Origin: Plantago ovata
Lineage: Eukaryota; Streptophyta; Magnoliopsida; Lamiales; Plantaginaceae
Reading direction: 5' to 3'
Assembly: GCA_028274465.1 (NCBI GenBank)
Contig: CM051458.1
Span: forward strand, 70,712,885-70,776,884
DNA length: 64,000 bases
This document shows, piece after piece, positions 1-10,930 of the stretch. Both the position numbers and the translations under genes were made by a program. The notes under the pieces were generated by a model, which was given only the letters and a program-made list of their open reading frames with translations, was not told the origin of the DNA and did no database searches. Every line of letters starts with the position of its first letter. Position 1 is the first letter of the stretch.

Positions 1-1155
1 GCCCCACACTATTTCGAAGCGTATATATAGTTGCTCTGTTTTTCTCCGAAATTCATACTTTTCCAGACCTATTCTCTCACCTCTCTGTGTAGTTTTAGGT
101 AGGAACTTCCCAAAGCCTGTTCTGGGTTCGTAGCTTAGGAGATACTTTTTCATAGCAGATTGGAGCTTGTAAGATCGCGATTCTTTGGAGACTGACAACC
201 TTCGGTAACATTGTATCTTACAGTTTATTCTACTTATTTTTATATATCTTTCAACATGTTTTCTTCTATGATTTCTGTTGATTTCATGACAACTATGAGT
301 AGCTAACTTATCGTTGGTGGTAGTATGTGAATTCTTAGCGAAGGGTAGATAATCATGCTAATGGCTATATCGCGCATTATACTCCGTGTTATTGCTTTAT
401 TTCGTTGATCAGGCTCAGCCTAAATCCTCGTATGTTGATTAATTATTATGCACAATTGGACCCTCGTCGACCTATGCACATCTATATCTTCGTTGTGTTG
501 AATGATTACGGAACACAATAGGACATTAGTGATTGACTTGTCAGTATCTTTACCTTCGTAGTGCTTAATAATTGCAACAGGACATCCGATTGATCAAAGA
601 TCTCCATGCAAGACCGAGGAATTTACGCATGATTATTAACCCGTTATGCTTTGAAGGATCATACTATCACCAATCTCCATTATCTGTTACAAAAACCTTT
701 GCTTTACCGTCTGCTGTTTTTATATTCTTTAGTTAAATAGATAAAGCTAGTTATAGTCCTTAGAGAACGACACTCGAGGTCATTCTACTGCTACACTACG
801 GTTTTCGTTGTAGTTGTGAATTGCCTTTGGCTAAATAACAAATTTATTTGATCAAATCGGGACCCGACAAATCTCGTTTCATCACCGAGGAATTTACGCA
901 TGATTATTAACCCGTTATGCTTTGAAGGATCATACTATCACCAATCTCCATTATCTGTTAGATAAACCTTTGCTATACCGTCTGCTGTTTTTATATTCTT
1001 TAGTTAAATAGATAAAGCTAGTTATAGTCCTTAGAGAACGACACTCGAGGTCATTCTACTGCTACACTACGGTTTTCGTTGTAGTTGTGAATTGCCTTTG
1101 GCTAAATAACAAATTTATTTGCTTGAATCGGGACCCGACAAATCTCGGTTCATCA
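1..1155 (+). repeat. Partial 3' LTR of an Athila-like/TR-GAG element (copy Z)
   Basis: This is the end of an LTR of the same family as elements A and B. It matches their LTRs from just upstream of the TATA box (TATATATA at 22-29) to the terminal TTCATCA at 1149-1155. The U3 start lies outside the window. The base after CA at 1155 begins the copia gag fragment of D1, so Z is inserted in that gene; 1156-1160 (GGTGG) would be one copy of its target-site duplication, the other copy being off the window. It differs from A and B by a 271-bp internal tandem duplication near its end. It carries the conserved AGAGAACGACACTCG block of this family twice, once per duplicate. Confidence 0.85.
613..1154 (+). 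repeat. 271-bp tandem duplication inside the Z LTR
   Basis: The segment starting ACCGAGGAATTTACGC at 613 restarts at 884 and runs again to the LTR end. The copies differ at only a few positions. The first copy ends in a near LTR terminus (CGTTTCATC) just before the restart, so the duplication looks like a repeated LTR 3' end, as replication slippage or unequal recombination would give. Confidence 0.85.
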
Positions 1156-1301
1156 GGTGGAGGGATAGGTTCGTCCAAGACGTACTCAACCTCGTTGTAC
1201 CATAGCACCTTTCGTACCTCATGGATACAATCCACATAGTTTGGTCCTGTTAGCTTTTGCGACTCCAAGTTGGCAACAAGCTCGGAGGACGGTATAGCCA
1301 T
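1156..1301 (-). pseudogene. Ty1/copia gag N-terminal fragment (element D1)
   Basis: Translation on the minus strand from the ATG at 1301-1299 gives about 48 residues typical of a Ty1/copia Gag start, with the motif LTGPNYVDC and then a segment ending EYVLDEPIPPP. In the family this region precedes the Gag helical domain and zinc knuckle, which package genomic RNA into cytoplasmic particles. The frame is cut at 1156, where the Z LTR begins, so the rest of gag and all of pol are displaced out of the window. The sense strand agrees with the minus-strand primer site at 2784-2795 and the LTR to its right. It is a remnant and cannot make a working Gag. Confidence 0.75.
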
Positions 1302-1868
1302 TTCTAATTTCCTAAGTAGAAATAATATAGAACGAAAATAATAAATTAACTATTGAAATATTACTTCTAAATACCCAGTCAACATAACTAAACAACAAGA
1401 TCCTTTAGCTGTTTAGCTCCCACTATTTTCACATATGCTTGCCCCCAAAACAAACATACGGGTAATGTCCAATAAGTTACCGTAGTGGCCAAGATCCAAA
1501 TCCATACTATGCTATACTCCAACGGGGGCTGGTCGTATAGCATAATATGACCGGTAGGACTATCCAATTGCGTCACGCAACTCTTGGTTGTAAATCTAAT
1601 TTAACCCGATGCCCTACATATTGTACCTATCGAGGTCGCTAGATACAATATGCAGTAAGTCATAACCATAGGCTTACTCTAATCTGACGATCACTGCGAG
1701 TCTGTAAGACGAGGTCGCCAATACAAGAAAACGCAATGAAAGGTCAGAATTAAACCACCCTATGGAAAGCATCTCAGAAATACATACATATATATATATA
1801 TATTTCTGTACTTATATTGGTTGGGGCTATTCGCTTGAGGGTTGTTATCAGTCATCTACAAACAAATA

Positions 1869-2040
1869 AGGGCGCCGCCTACCCATCATGCATGAGCGGT
1901 CTACACGTAATGGATGCCGCCTATCCATTCTAGTTCTAAATGCGGTCAAGCACATAATGGGTGCCGCCTACCCATACATGAAATATGCGGTCCGACATAT
2001 AAGAGGGCGCCGCCTACCCTCGCATGCATAGCGGTCGAAC
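1869..2040 (-). repeat. Four tandem leader units with compensatory hairpins
   Basis: Units centred at 1877, 1919, 1966 and 2012 share a GCCGCCT core followed by a GCGGTC box. In three of them the core is flanked by complementary arms that differ between units but still pair: TGGAT/ATCCA (1911-1927), TGGGT/ACCCA (1958-1974) and GAGGG/CCCTC (2003-2021). The first unit pairs only over GGG/CCC. The matched changes suggest selection for an RNA or DNA hairpin in the D1 leader. Confidence 0.7.
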
Positions 2041-2490
2041 GGAAAGTAAAATACTTGGTATTTAAACATGCATTGTCAAACAATAGCATATCGAGCAAAC
2101 AAAACAAGTAGTAGCCTATGTGGATGCCAAATGACTTCATAATTTCATTATGAAAATTATAATCTCATACTTAGAATCTATATGAAATAATTAAAAATTT
2201 GGACTAGATTGAAAAATCGAAAATTCTATTGACCAAGTAGCAATTTTCGAAAACCGAAGGACTTAATTGTAATTTTTGAAACCTTGGAGGTGTTAAATCT
2301 AAAATTCAAAAGTAGAAGGACTAACTTGCAATAAACAATAAATTGATAAATTATAAATAAGCCCTTTAACTTTATACTAATTAAATTTAACCCCTCTACT
2401 TAAAACAATTACAATTAAATCATATTTATATTCCAAATATAAAATTAAATCCTTAAAATTTTCAAAATTCGATTTTGGGTCCAACCCCGG

Positions 2491-2493
<3 letters not shown>

Positions 2494-2544
<51 letters not shown>

Positions 2545-2636
2545 TATGGGACGAGACCTAGTCCCGTCCCCTGCCGTGCCTGCGGCCGCGGGCGCTCGGC
2601 GCCTGCGCCGCCTGCGGTATATATATATATATATAT
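2494..2636. repeat. Two AT dinucleotide microsatellites around a GC-rich block
   Basis: A run of (TA)n spans about 2494-2539 and a shorter one about 2618-2636. Between them lies roughly 60 bp very rich in G and C (2556-2617), unlike anything nearby. It lies in the leader of D1. Confidence 0.85.
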
Positions 2637-2783
2637 TTTTTTATTTTTTTTGAAAAATTATAAATTCTAAATTTATATAAAAAACAAAACTTTTGAAAAT
2701 CGAATTAATCATAGAATCAATTGCATCCACATATCTACAAAATCATACAATATACATACGTATATACGTAATCAATTAACCTT

Positions 2784-2795
2784 GCTCTGATACCA
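2784..2795 (-). promoter_or_regulatory. Primer-binding site of D1 (initiator tRNA-Met)
   Basis: On the minus strand the sequence reads TGGTATCAGAGC, the complement of the 3' end of plant initiator tRNA-Met that primes minus-strand DNA in many Ty1/copia elements. It is separated by one base from the end of the LTR at 2797, which fixes the orientation of D1 as minus. Confidence 0.9.
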
Positions 2796-2796
2796 C

Positions 2797-4693
2797 TGTG
2801 AGAAAATACGGTCAGAGTTACCCCTAGGGTATGCAGCGGAATTTTAAAAACTTTCTTAACATACAGGTTAATTAATTATGTATATGTCGTATATATGTAA
2901 ACACGTCAATTAGAAGACTAACTTTACTTCCAAAGCAGCTTCCAAGTCTTCGTAATAATCCGGTGTATCTTCTCCTTCGTCGAAGTCGAAGATATCTGCA
3001 ATACTCTGATTATCTGCAAGATAATAAGAGTTAGTTTCCAGCTCCTAGAACCTCAACCTTGGTATCCACGGATGAACAACCTATCGAAAGAATGCTAGGA
3101 TATTCTTTGTGTGACCAAGAAGACGGGGCGGCAGTTTTCCTCCGGCGAGGGTGGCGCGCGCGTGGGGCTGTATAGAGGTAGGGGAGAGTTTTTTATTTTC
3201 TCTAAGAGAACTGGGCATTGAACTGTGTGTAAAACTATATCCAAAGCTCTCTAATAGTCTACTATATATAGTAGTCAATAGAAGCCTAAAGCATTAGCAA
3301 TTAGACTTCGTAAAGGAATAAGAATCTAATTTTTATCGCACTAGGAAACCAATATCAAGTCTAGATTCATTCTCAATCAAATTAAAACTCAATCAGGAAA
3401 ATATAACTTATCCCTTGGACTTCTAATAGAGGAAGGAGTCGAACTCCTTCCCCTATCCCAGCTCGCGCGCGCGCCTTTCCTAAGGGAGATAGGTGGGTCC
3501 CAATTTTGGGACCCACTTATAGTTCTAAGGCAATTCAAACTTAAGTAGATTTTGCCCATGTGCATATGTTAATTCTAAATTAACATATCCTTTCAAATCA
3601 AACCTCTATTATATTTCTAAAATATAATCTTTAATTGTATTTACATAAAATATAATTAATCAGTCAATTCAATTAATAATTCCGAATCATTAATTGAGCC
3701 ACTAAATATTATAATTAATTGCAAATTAATTATAATCCATCAATCATAATTAATTCGAAATTAATTGCGATTCCATCTTCAAGGATATTCTGATAAGCTG
3801 AATCACCACATAGTGTGACCCATAGGGCCTCATTGTATTAAGCAAGTCCTAGACTAGGCAAAATGGAATTCCTAGACGGTTCCATTTGCAATATTAATAC
3901 ATGACCATCATAATAATATTGATACGCTGGCCAGCGGTTTTACCAATCACAACTATGAACGACTATGAGCAGTGCTCTCCTGTGCTACACGTGAGAGATG
4001 AATCCTTCACAAAATCACTTATCATCCCCATTTGTATGTAACCATAATCCTGGATCGTGTCTTAGGTCAACTGCTTATTCAGAGCTGACATCGACGGGTC
4101 CACCAAGGATATGGGGCAACAAATGTGATGATAAAGTCCTGTAAGTCCAAAGGACGACTGACATCACTTCGACAACTTACCGGTTCCCATAGACATTTCG
4201 GTGTAGAGTATACATCGATGGGAGTGTCCGGTGGGTACTTCCATTGTTCGATAATCCTTCTCCGAACAACTATGCGGAGTTATGGGAACGTTTCTTGATT
4301 GTCTAACAATCCGTTATGTGGCCGTGGGATCGGCTCACACTTGCTCCAACAAGTATAACCTCCACGCATATTAGTCTCATCTGGTTCATTCAAACCCCTA
4401 CATCCGAGATGAACCTCGACTACGGAGAGTTTGGCATAGATGATAACTCACATAGCTCCCACTATCTGTGTGATCGGTCATCTATCCGAGGGGACATGTT
4501 TAATATCAATACAGACAGAAATAGAGATATGACATGCTGCATGCCTAGTGTAATATAAATATGAAAGTGATACTCAATAGTAAAACAACAAACATATATT
4601 ATATTACGTTGACTTGTGTAATAGTACATATATGCCCTCTATAAGGGCACCATGCCCTTAATAAGGACTGTCTCTAGGACATATACACTATCA
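2797..4693 (-). repeat. 5' LTR of copia element D1
   Basis: Read on the minus strand, this about 1.9-kb LTR starts TGATAGTGTATATG at 4693 and ends TCTCACA at 2797, next to the primer site. A TATA-like palindrome at 3260-3272 is a candidate promoter. Short ORFs inside it on either strand are chance frames. Its first 790 bp (minus sense) are repeated immediately to the right. Confidence 0.8.
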
Positions 4694-5483
4694 CTTATGA
4701 CCATCATAATATATCGATGCACTGGCCAGTGACTTTACCAACACAATTATGAAAACTATGAGCAGTACTCTCCTGTGCTACACATGAGAGATGAATCCTT
4801 CACAAAAACACTTATCATCCCCATTTGTATGTAGCCATAATCCTGGATCGTGTCTTAGGTCAACTGCTTATTCAGAGCTGACATCGACGGGTCCACCAAG
4901 GATATGGGGCAACAAATGTGATGATAAAGTCCTGTAAGTCCAAAGGGCTGACATCACTTCGACAACTTATCGGTTCACATAGACACTTCGGTGTAGAATA
5001 TACATCGATGGGAGTGTCCGGTGGGTACTTCCATTGTTCGGTAATCCTCCATCGAACAACTATGCGCAGTTATGGGAACGTTTCTTGATTGTCCAACAAT
5101 CCGTTCCGTGGTCGTGGGATCGGCTCACACTTGCTCCAACAAGTATAACCTCCACGCATACTAGTCTTATCTGGTTCATTCAAACCCCTACATCCGATTT
5201 GAACCTCGACTAGGGAGAGTTTGGGATAGATGATAACTCACATAGCTCCGACTATCTGTGTGATCGGTCATCTATCCGAGGGGACATGTTTAATATCAAT
5301 ACAGACAGAAATAGAGATATGACATGTTGCATGCCTGGTGTAATATAAATATGAAAGCGATACTCAATAGTAAAACAACAAACATATATTATATTACGTT
5401 GACCTGTGTAATAGTACATATATGCCCTCTATAAGAGCCCCATGCCCTTAATAAGGACTGTCTCTAGGACATATACACTATCA
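4694..5483 (-). repeat. Second, truncated copy of the D1 LTR
   Basis: This is a near copy of 3898-4693 in the same orientation. It starts (minus sense) at TGATAGTG at 5483 and stops after about 790 bp where the complete LTR begins. It could be a tandem LTR from unequal recombination or a nested insertion at LTR position 790. Its right edge abuts the antisense ORF of element C at 5484, so D1 interrupts C there. Confidence 0.8.
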
Positions 5484-6259
5484 GGCTCTCCTTTTCTTCT
5501 TCTCTTCCTCCTCGGCGTAGAATGTGAAGTCCCTACGTCCTCGGTCGCGGACACTTGATTAGCAGCCTCGCGCTCTTCCTCTTGCTCGCCCTCTATAGTC
5601 TCAGGCGGCACATCCTCTTGGTCTCGACTCCTCTTGGAGTGTCCCTCGGACACGTCCGGAGAAAGATCCTCATGATCCCCAAACATGGAATCGCTGCTCT
5701 CATCGCGCGCATAAGGGGCAGGTTTACTTCTACTCGGACCGGCCTCGTCAAAATTTGAAGGCGGTCGACGAATCTCGTCGTCGGATGAGAGGGTCACCAC
5801 ACTCTTATAATAGCCCTGAGGCAAATACCTCACAGGACTCGGACTCCCAGTGTTTTTAGAAGAAGATTTCCCTTCAATGGGAAGAATCTCAGGATTTTCA
5901 GGTGCATCATATCCTAAAATGATGACCCGAGGTTCTACAGGATCAGGCCGACCACCTGCCGAATAATCATGCCCGAGAATCCCAGCAACGACATTCATCA
6001 TCTCGGGAAGAACGCTATGAGCGGCGCCCTCCTCGACCTCATCATTGATGAAAACCTCGTCCAAATCGTACTCATTTCTAGGCCTCCGAGACCAAGCGAC
6101 TAGCCTATCCTCGGGAGGAGTACTCACAACCTCCTCTTCCTCATCGGGCACCTCAACCACAGGCAGCTCGTTATCCAGAAAACTCGCGGATAAAGAACTG
6201 ATGCTGTCCGCATACCCACGCCCCTCGGACATGTTCTCGCTATCACTCCTCTCGGACAT
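5484..6259 (-). pseudogene. Antisense additional ORF of Tat-lineage element C, C-terminus lost
   Basis: The minus strand encodes about 258 residues from the ATG at 6259 to 5484, where the D1 LTR cuts it; the open frame continues 55 bases into the LTR as unrelated residues. The protein is acidic and Ser/Glu-rich (MSERSDSENMSEG start, EEEE runs, DESSDS) and ends in the basic cluster PRRKRRRKG, a possible nuclear-localisation signal. I recognise no catalytic domain. Element C runs on the plus strand (PPT and LTR at 7204-7768), so this frame is antisense to its genome and lies between pol and the 3' LTR, where Tat-lineage elements such as Grande and Retand are known to carry antisense ORFs. Function unknown. 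A TATA box lies upstream at 6668-6675. Confidence 0.65.
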
Positions 6260-6667
6260 CCTAAACAAAGGAAGAGAAAAAACATCAATCAATGTCGATT
6301 ATGCAAAGTCCGAGAGGTCCGTTTAAGTATATTCTAAGTCCAAGTCTCACAATTGAGACGCGCGAAGACGAGGAAATAATAAATGCACGACTACCACATA
6401 GGGAGGAGAGGGGCCAATGAGAATTTTAAAGGGGAGCGACTACGAAAGAAAATGAGCGAGCATAAGTACGGGAAACATAGCAACCACGCGTAAAAAAGCA
6501 AAGTTAAAAGAAAACAAAGTGGTAGTCGAACTTACTTGGTTCGACGAAAATGAAAAGTAGCTTGCTCGACTACGTCTGCTCCTCGGTCTGTGCGATTACT
6601 ACTCGGACAGTTCAAAGTGCTCTGAGTGAATTTGGGCAAAAATGTTGCAAATGAATCTAAGTACCCC

Positions 6668-6675
6668 TATTTATA
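6668..6675 (-). promoter_or_regulatory. TATA box for the antisense ORF of C
   Basis: The minus strand reads TATAAATA, followed by GGGG, about 410 bp upstream of the antisense ATG at 6259. This matches the plant TATA consensus and is oriented to transcribe the antisense ORF, not the element genome. Confidence 0.6.
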
Positions 6676-7203
6676 AGAGGGTAGTACGGGAAGGCGAACC
6701 GTCACATACGTGGCGATGAATCAAGGTCGCACGCGCGACGATGTGGAAGGCCCAGATTGAGCCACGTCGTGAAGAGACGATTTTGCCCTTGGAGCGCCCC
6801 GACCTAAGGAAAACCGTCGAGCGTGTACATGAGTTAGGAGTCGCCCTACCAGACAGGCTCCTCGAGCCAAAAAAAAAAAGGGGAGAGAATCAAAAAACTT
6901 GAAGAACTTTGGAACGTGCTCCTCGAAATAAAGAACTACTCCCCGACCTTGTGAAGTTGCATGACCTTACCCCGGATCAAATCTCTTTCATACAAATACC
7001 CTTTTTTAGTGGTCCGAGTACCGTCTACTTAAACCATAAAAAGGGGGGGACGAGGGAGATATAGGAGGAGGGAAAGATTATGAAAACCATCGGGTCGCAA
7101 GGGAAAACTTTTTGCAATTATACATCGGACCATACTTCAAGATTGAAGGGAAGACCGACTTGAACTTAATAGTTCCACAACTATCTTCGACTAAGATACT
7201 TGG

Positions 7204-7219
7204 AAACTAGGGGGACATA
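7204..7219 (+). promoter_or_regulatory. Polypurine tract of element C
   Basis: A purine-rich run (AAACTAGGGGGACA) ends directly before the TGTTGGTG that opens the LTR at 7220, the expected place for plus-strand DNA priming. It fixes C as plus-strand and this LTR as its 3' LTR. Confidence 0.75.
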
Positions 7220-7768
7220 TGTTGGTGTCGGAATATGTCCAACCCCTAAGGGTGTCTAAGAGCGTACTAGGGCGTCATGGGCTGACCATGATAGAAGGGT
7301 TCGATTACCTTTCACCATGGTCCGACCAGACAAAACACTAGGCAAAATAGCCTAAGTCCTTATGTTCGACCTAGAAGTACAACTTCCCTACTAGCCATTG
7401 AGCTGCCCTACTAGCGTGGTGACGCCCTACTAGCAGGACAAAGCCCTAGTAGCCACCAGCAAGGAGAAAGTCAAGCCAAGCAAAGAGCTCCTCGGGCTAC
7501 ACCACAACCTCCGGCTACATAGGGTCTCCCTAGTAGTACGCCGAGAGGAACAAGATTGGTGCCTTTCTGCCCTACTAGCACTGGTAGTCGGACGAGTGTC
7601 CTTCCGCCCTACTACCACAGGTGGTTGGACATAACTCCTTACGTCAAGGAAGAATTAACATGTCCTAAGGAAAAGGTGGTCCTCGGACCTTAGAAGCTCG
7701 ACAGTCACCCTACTACCCCGTCCTCGGACGGTACTAGGGCGACACCCGCCCTAGGAGCACTTTGGTAC
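7220..7768 (+). repeat. 3' LTR of element C, left part
   Basis: The LTR opens TGTTGGTGTCGG and is split at 7768 by element A; it resumes at 20229. The left part carries about ten copies or near copies of an 11-bp motif, GCCCTACTAGC (for example near 7386, 7408, 7426, 7442, 7569, 7600, 7701 and 7751, and reversed near 7266 and 7730). This resembles the short-motif arrays in the U3 of the Athila-like families here but has a different sequence. Confidence 0.8.
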
Positions 7769-9003
7769 TGATGAATGTGTATTTTACACTTGCATTCGAG
7801 TCTTACCTATTTTAGCTATCCTCTATGTTAATTTAGCTATATTTTAGTGCATTTTATTAGAATAGTGTCACGTTTCCCTTTAGATTTTATTTTACAGGTT
7901 TTTGGTTGAAATTCGAAGATTTCCGGGCAATTATATTGAAGTTGACAAGGAATTGGTGTTCCAGAAGCCTATTTGGAGTATCTGAAGGTTTCCGGATAGG
8001 ATTTGGAGTCTAGGGGCTGAATCTGGAGGTTAGAAGGCTACTAGAAGTCAGAAACCGAGTCCGAAAAGGGGAAGAAATCCAAAAACGCGTCGAAAATGCG
8101 GAATTCCACGAAAAAACCGTCGGGCGAACCGCCGCAGAGGTGGGGCGAACCGTCCCACACCGGGCGAACCGCCGGGTGTCTGGGGCGAACCGCCCCACAA
8201 TAATTCGAAGCCTATTTATAGTTGCTCAGTTTTCTCCGAAAATCATATCTTTCCAGACCTACTTTCTCACCTCTCTCTATAGTTTTAGGTAGGGACTTCC
8301 CAGAGCCTGTTCTGGGGGTCCGTAGCTTAGGGGACTCTTTTTCATAGCAGTTTGGAGCTCGTAGGATCGCTATCATCCGGAGATTGACAACCTTCGGTAA
8401 CTTTGTATCTTACAGTTTTATTCTACTTATTTTATTATATTCTTTCAACATGTTTTCTTCTATGATTTTTGTTGATTGCATGCCTATTATGAGTATCTAA
8501 ACTTATCGTTGGTGGTAGTATGTGAATTCTTAGCAAAGGAAAGATAATCATGCTAATGGCTATATCGCGCATTATACTCCGTGTCATTGCTTTATTTCGT
8601 TGATCAGGCACAACCTAAATTCTCGTATATTGTATTAATTATTATGCACAATTGGACACTTGTCAGACCAATTATCTTCGTAGTGCTTAATAATTGCAAC
8701 AGGACACTAGATTGATTCAAAGATCTCTATGCAAGACCGAGAAATTTATGCATGATCATCGACCCGTTATGGTAAGAAGGATCATACTATCACAAATCTC
8801 CATTATCTGCTAGAAACCCCTTTGCTATCTGCTGCTGTTTTTATATTCTAAATTAGATTTGATAAAGCTAATTATAGTCCTGAGAGAACGACACTCGAGT
8901 CATTCTACTGCTACACTACGGTTTTCGTTGTAGTTGTGGATTGCCTTTGGCTAATTACAAATATTATTTGACTGAACCGGAACCGACAAATCCGCGTCCA
9001 TCA
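7769..9003 (+). repeat. 5' LTR of element A
   Basis: A 1235-bp LTR from TGATGAATG to CCATCA. The 17-mer AGAATAGTGTCACGTTT lies at 7859-7875, a palindrome array at 8120-8196 and a TATA-like box (TATTTATAG) near 8209-8217. The block AGAGAACGACACTCG lies about 120 bp before the end. These landmarks sit in the same order in the LTRs of B, Z and, more loosely, Y and H. Confidence 0.92.
8120..8196 (+). repeat. Palindrome array in the U3 of A (GCG-AAC-CGC core)
   Basis: Four units with the core GGGCGAACCG follow one another just upstream of the TATA box. The last, TGGGGCGAACCGCCCCA at 8180-8196, is a perfect 7-3-7 palindrome; the others are imperfect. Related units occur in the A 3' LTR (about 12892-12933) and in B (13783-13812 and 18915-18951). 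Confidence 0.8.
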
Positions 9004-9006
9004 AAT

Positions 9007-9024
9007 TGGCGCCGTTGTCGGGGA
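9007..9024 (+). promoter_or_regulatory. Primer-binding site of A (tRNA-Asp)
   Basis: Three bases after the LTR, TGGCGCCGTTGTCGGGGA matches the complement of the plant tRNA-Asp 3' end with one mismatch. This primer site is typical of Athila-like elements. Confidence 0.9.
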
Positions 9025-9157
9025 CTATACTCCTTTTTTCTGTTTAATTTGTTTATATTTTCAGCTTTCGATTCCTAATTCTATTAGTTTTAGTTTTCCT
9101 TTTCAATCTCTCTCTGATACTCCTTTCCTAGCTTGTCACAGATATTCAGGTCTTGTG

Positions 9158-10930
9158 ATGGCTCGCCCACTTTTGAAATCATGGGTTCAACCCAACAAAG
9201 CACTGATGAGAGGTCCGGCTATTGTTCTTTCTGCTGCAACTCGAGATTTGGAAATCAAAAGTTGCATGTACCAGCAACTCCCGAGGTTCTATGGGTGGGC
9301 TAGGGAAGATGTTATGGGATACCTGAATGATATTGACAATTTTATCAACAATCTTCCAAGGCCCGGAGCAGGGATAACGGACGATGAGCTAAGGATGAAG
9401 GTTTTTGCTATGGGGCTTGGTGATAAAGCCAAGGCATGGTTAGGCTCTCTGGAAGCCGGATCACTAGACACCTGGGACAAGGTGTATTCTGCTTTTATGG
9501 AGAAATACTTTCCTCACACATTGACTACCGCGCTTAAGGCGCAAATCACAGGATTCAAACAGGACTATAATGAGACCATCTACACCGCTTTCGAGAGGTT
9601 CAAGGACCTCATGCATAAGTGTCCACACCATTGTTTTGGGCTTCCTGATCTTGTCTAGCACTTCTACAATGGACTCACATATGAGAGTCAACAGGTGGTG
9701 GATTTCCAATGCCGTGGTACTATCTGGGAAGAGACCGCCGAGGATGTGTGGGCGTGTTTCGAAAGGCTTGCTAAAGGATCTCAATCCAAGGACCCAAGAA
9801 CAATGGTTAGAAGGCGTGGACCTGAGGCTCCACCAAACTAGGAGACCCCAATGCATGAAGTGAATGGTGTGAGTGGCGATAGGTTCGAAGGTTTCGCCAA
9901 TCAGATGAGGCAAGCTCTAAGTGGCCTAATCGGAACTTCTCTCTCCAACGAGGTATGTAGGGTGTGCAAGAATTATGGGCATGGGGCTCATATGTGTAGA
10001 TCAGATCTAGCACGAGAAGATGTTCACTTGGGAAACCGTAGTAATCGTACTCCTAAGGACGAAGCATCTACATCCAAGTCAGCAACTCTGTTGGATAATT
10101 TACAGAAATTGGTGGATTTCACCCAAGTGTTTTTGAAGAGATACGAGGAGGATTCGGCAAAGATCAATGCTCGTCTGGATCAATTGGAAGCTAGATCTAG
10201 TAGAGAGCAAGGGAAGTTACATAGCAGCACTGAGGGGTCCATGTCGATCAACTTGGTGGGAGATCAACCAGTGGAAATCACCATTAAGCAAGTTGCTAAG
10301 TGCGAGTGTTACAAGGATGAAGAGCCTCCACTAGCCAAGGAAGAAGAGAAGGACCTTGGTACTGATGAGAGTGGAAAGAAGCAAGAGAATCCCGAGCCAC
10401 TCCCTCAAAGTTTCGATGTTAAGGTCGGAATTGGCGAACTTGAAGATGTCCGTGCCACACTAGACACGGGATCTTACTCCAACGTGCTTCCTTTGAATGT
10501 GTTTGAGAAGAGTAACCTTGGAGAACTATCTGACCATAGGGCTATTGTGCAACTGGCGGATGGATCCTTTTTTAGACCCGAAGGCGTTGTGAAAAATGTG
10601 TTGGTCAAGATTGGTGAAGCATCTGTATACACCAATTTTGTAGTTATGCCGGCGTCTGCACCTGGGACGGGGGATGTCATTCTCTTGGGACGAACGTTCT
10701 TGACTAAGCTACGCTCCATGATGGACATCTGCCAAAGAACTTGCACTATTGAAGTGGATGGCAAGCAACATGTGTTGCAAGCCATATCTGATCCACCTGA
10801 TCCGCCTGATAATTCTTTCACTACTCACTACTGTGGTCTTGCAGCCTATATTCTTTCTTATTCACAGGTTCGTGGCATGCAGAGGAGATCGATGAAGGGG
10901 AAGTCTAGTACCCGCAGAAAGAAGAGATAG
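9158..10930 (+). pseudogene. gag-protease ORF of element A, two nonsense codons
   Basis: One reading frame encodes an Athila-like Gag followed by an aspartic protease. The Gag core has LPRFYG, the segment LRMKVFAMGLGDKAKAWL, FMEKYFP, KCPHH and (after a stop) FYNGL. A zinc-knuckle-like CRVCKNYGHGAHMC follows. The protease part holds LDTGSYSN with the catalytic DTG, and later ILLGRTFL. Stop codons at 9656-9658 and 9839-9841 replace glutamines present in element B, consistent with C-to-T changes. Compared with B, A lacks the first 50 or so codons and about 70 residues between the zinc knuckle and the coiled linker. Gag would form particles and the protease would mature it. The frame ends without RT, so nothing downstream of protease was lost by the stops. 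Confidence 0.88.

Larger units (their letters stand above)
1302..2783 (-). other. Untranslated leader of copia element D1
   Basis: About 1.5 kb between the D1 primer site and its gag ATG holds no convincing reading frame. It is AT-rich apart from a GC-rich block near 2560-2617. It contains four hairpin-forming tandem units (1869-2040) and two AT microsatellites. A leader this long is unusual for a Ty1/copia element. Part of it could be an unrecognised insertion; I see no clear insertion ends. Confidence 0.5.
5484..7219 (+). mobile_element. 3' internal region of Tat-lineage Ty3/gypsy element C
   Basis: This stretch lies between the D1 LTR and the 3' LTR of C. Apart from the antisense ORF it is non-coding: 6300-7219 has no supported frame in the sense direction. 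It ends in a polypurine tract and the LTR start. The upstream gag-pol and 5' LTR of C are outside the window, pushed left by D1 and Z. Assignment to Tat rests on the antisense ORF and the LTR layout, not on a recognisable pol. Confidence 0.6.

Noticed and set aside
4316-4558. Small ORF with polar residues in the D1 LTR
   Set aside because: It is inside an LTR, is not kept in the duplicate copy at 5100-5350 and has no domain.
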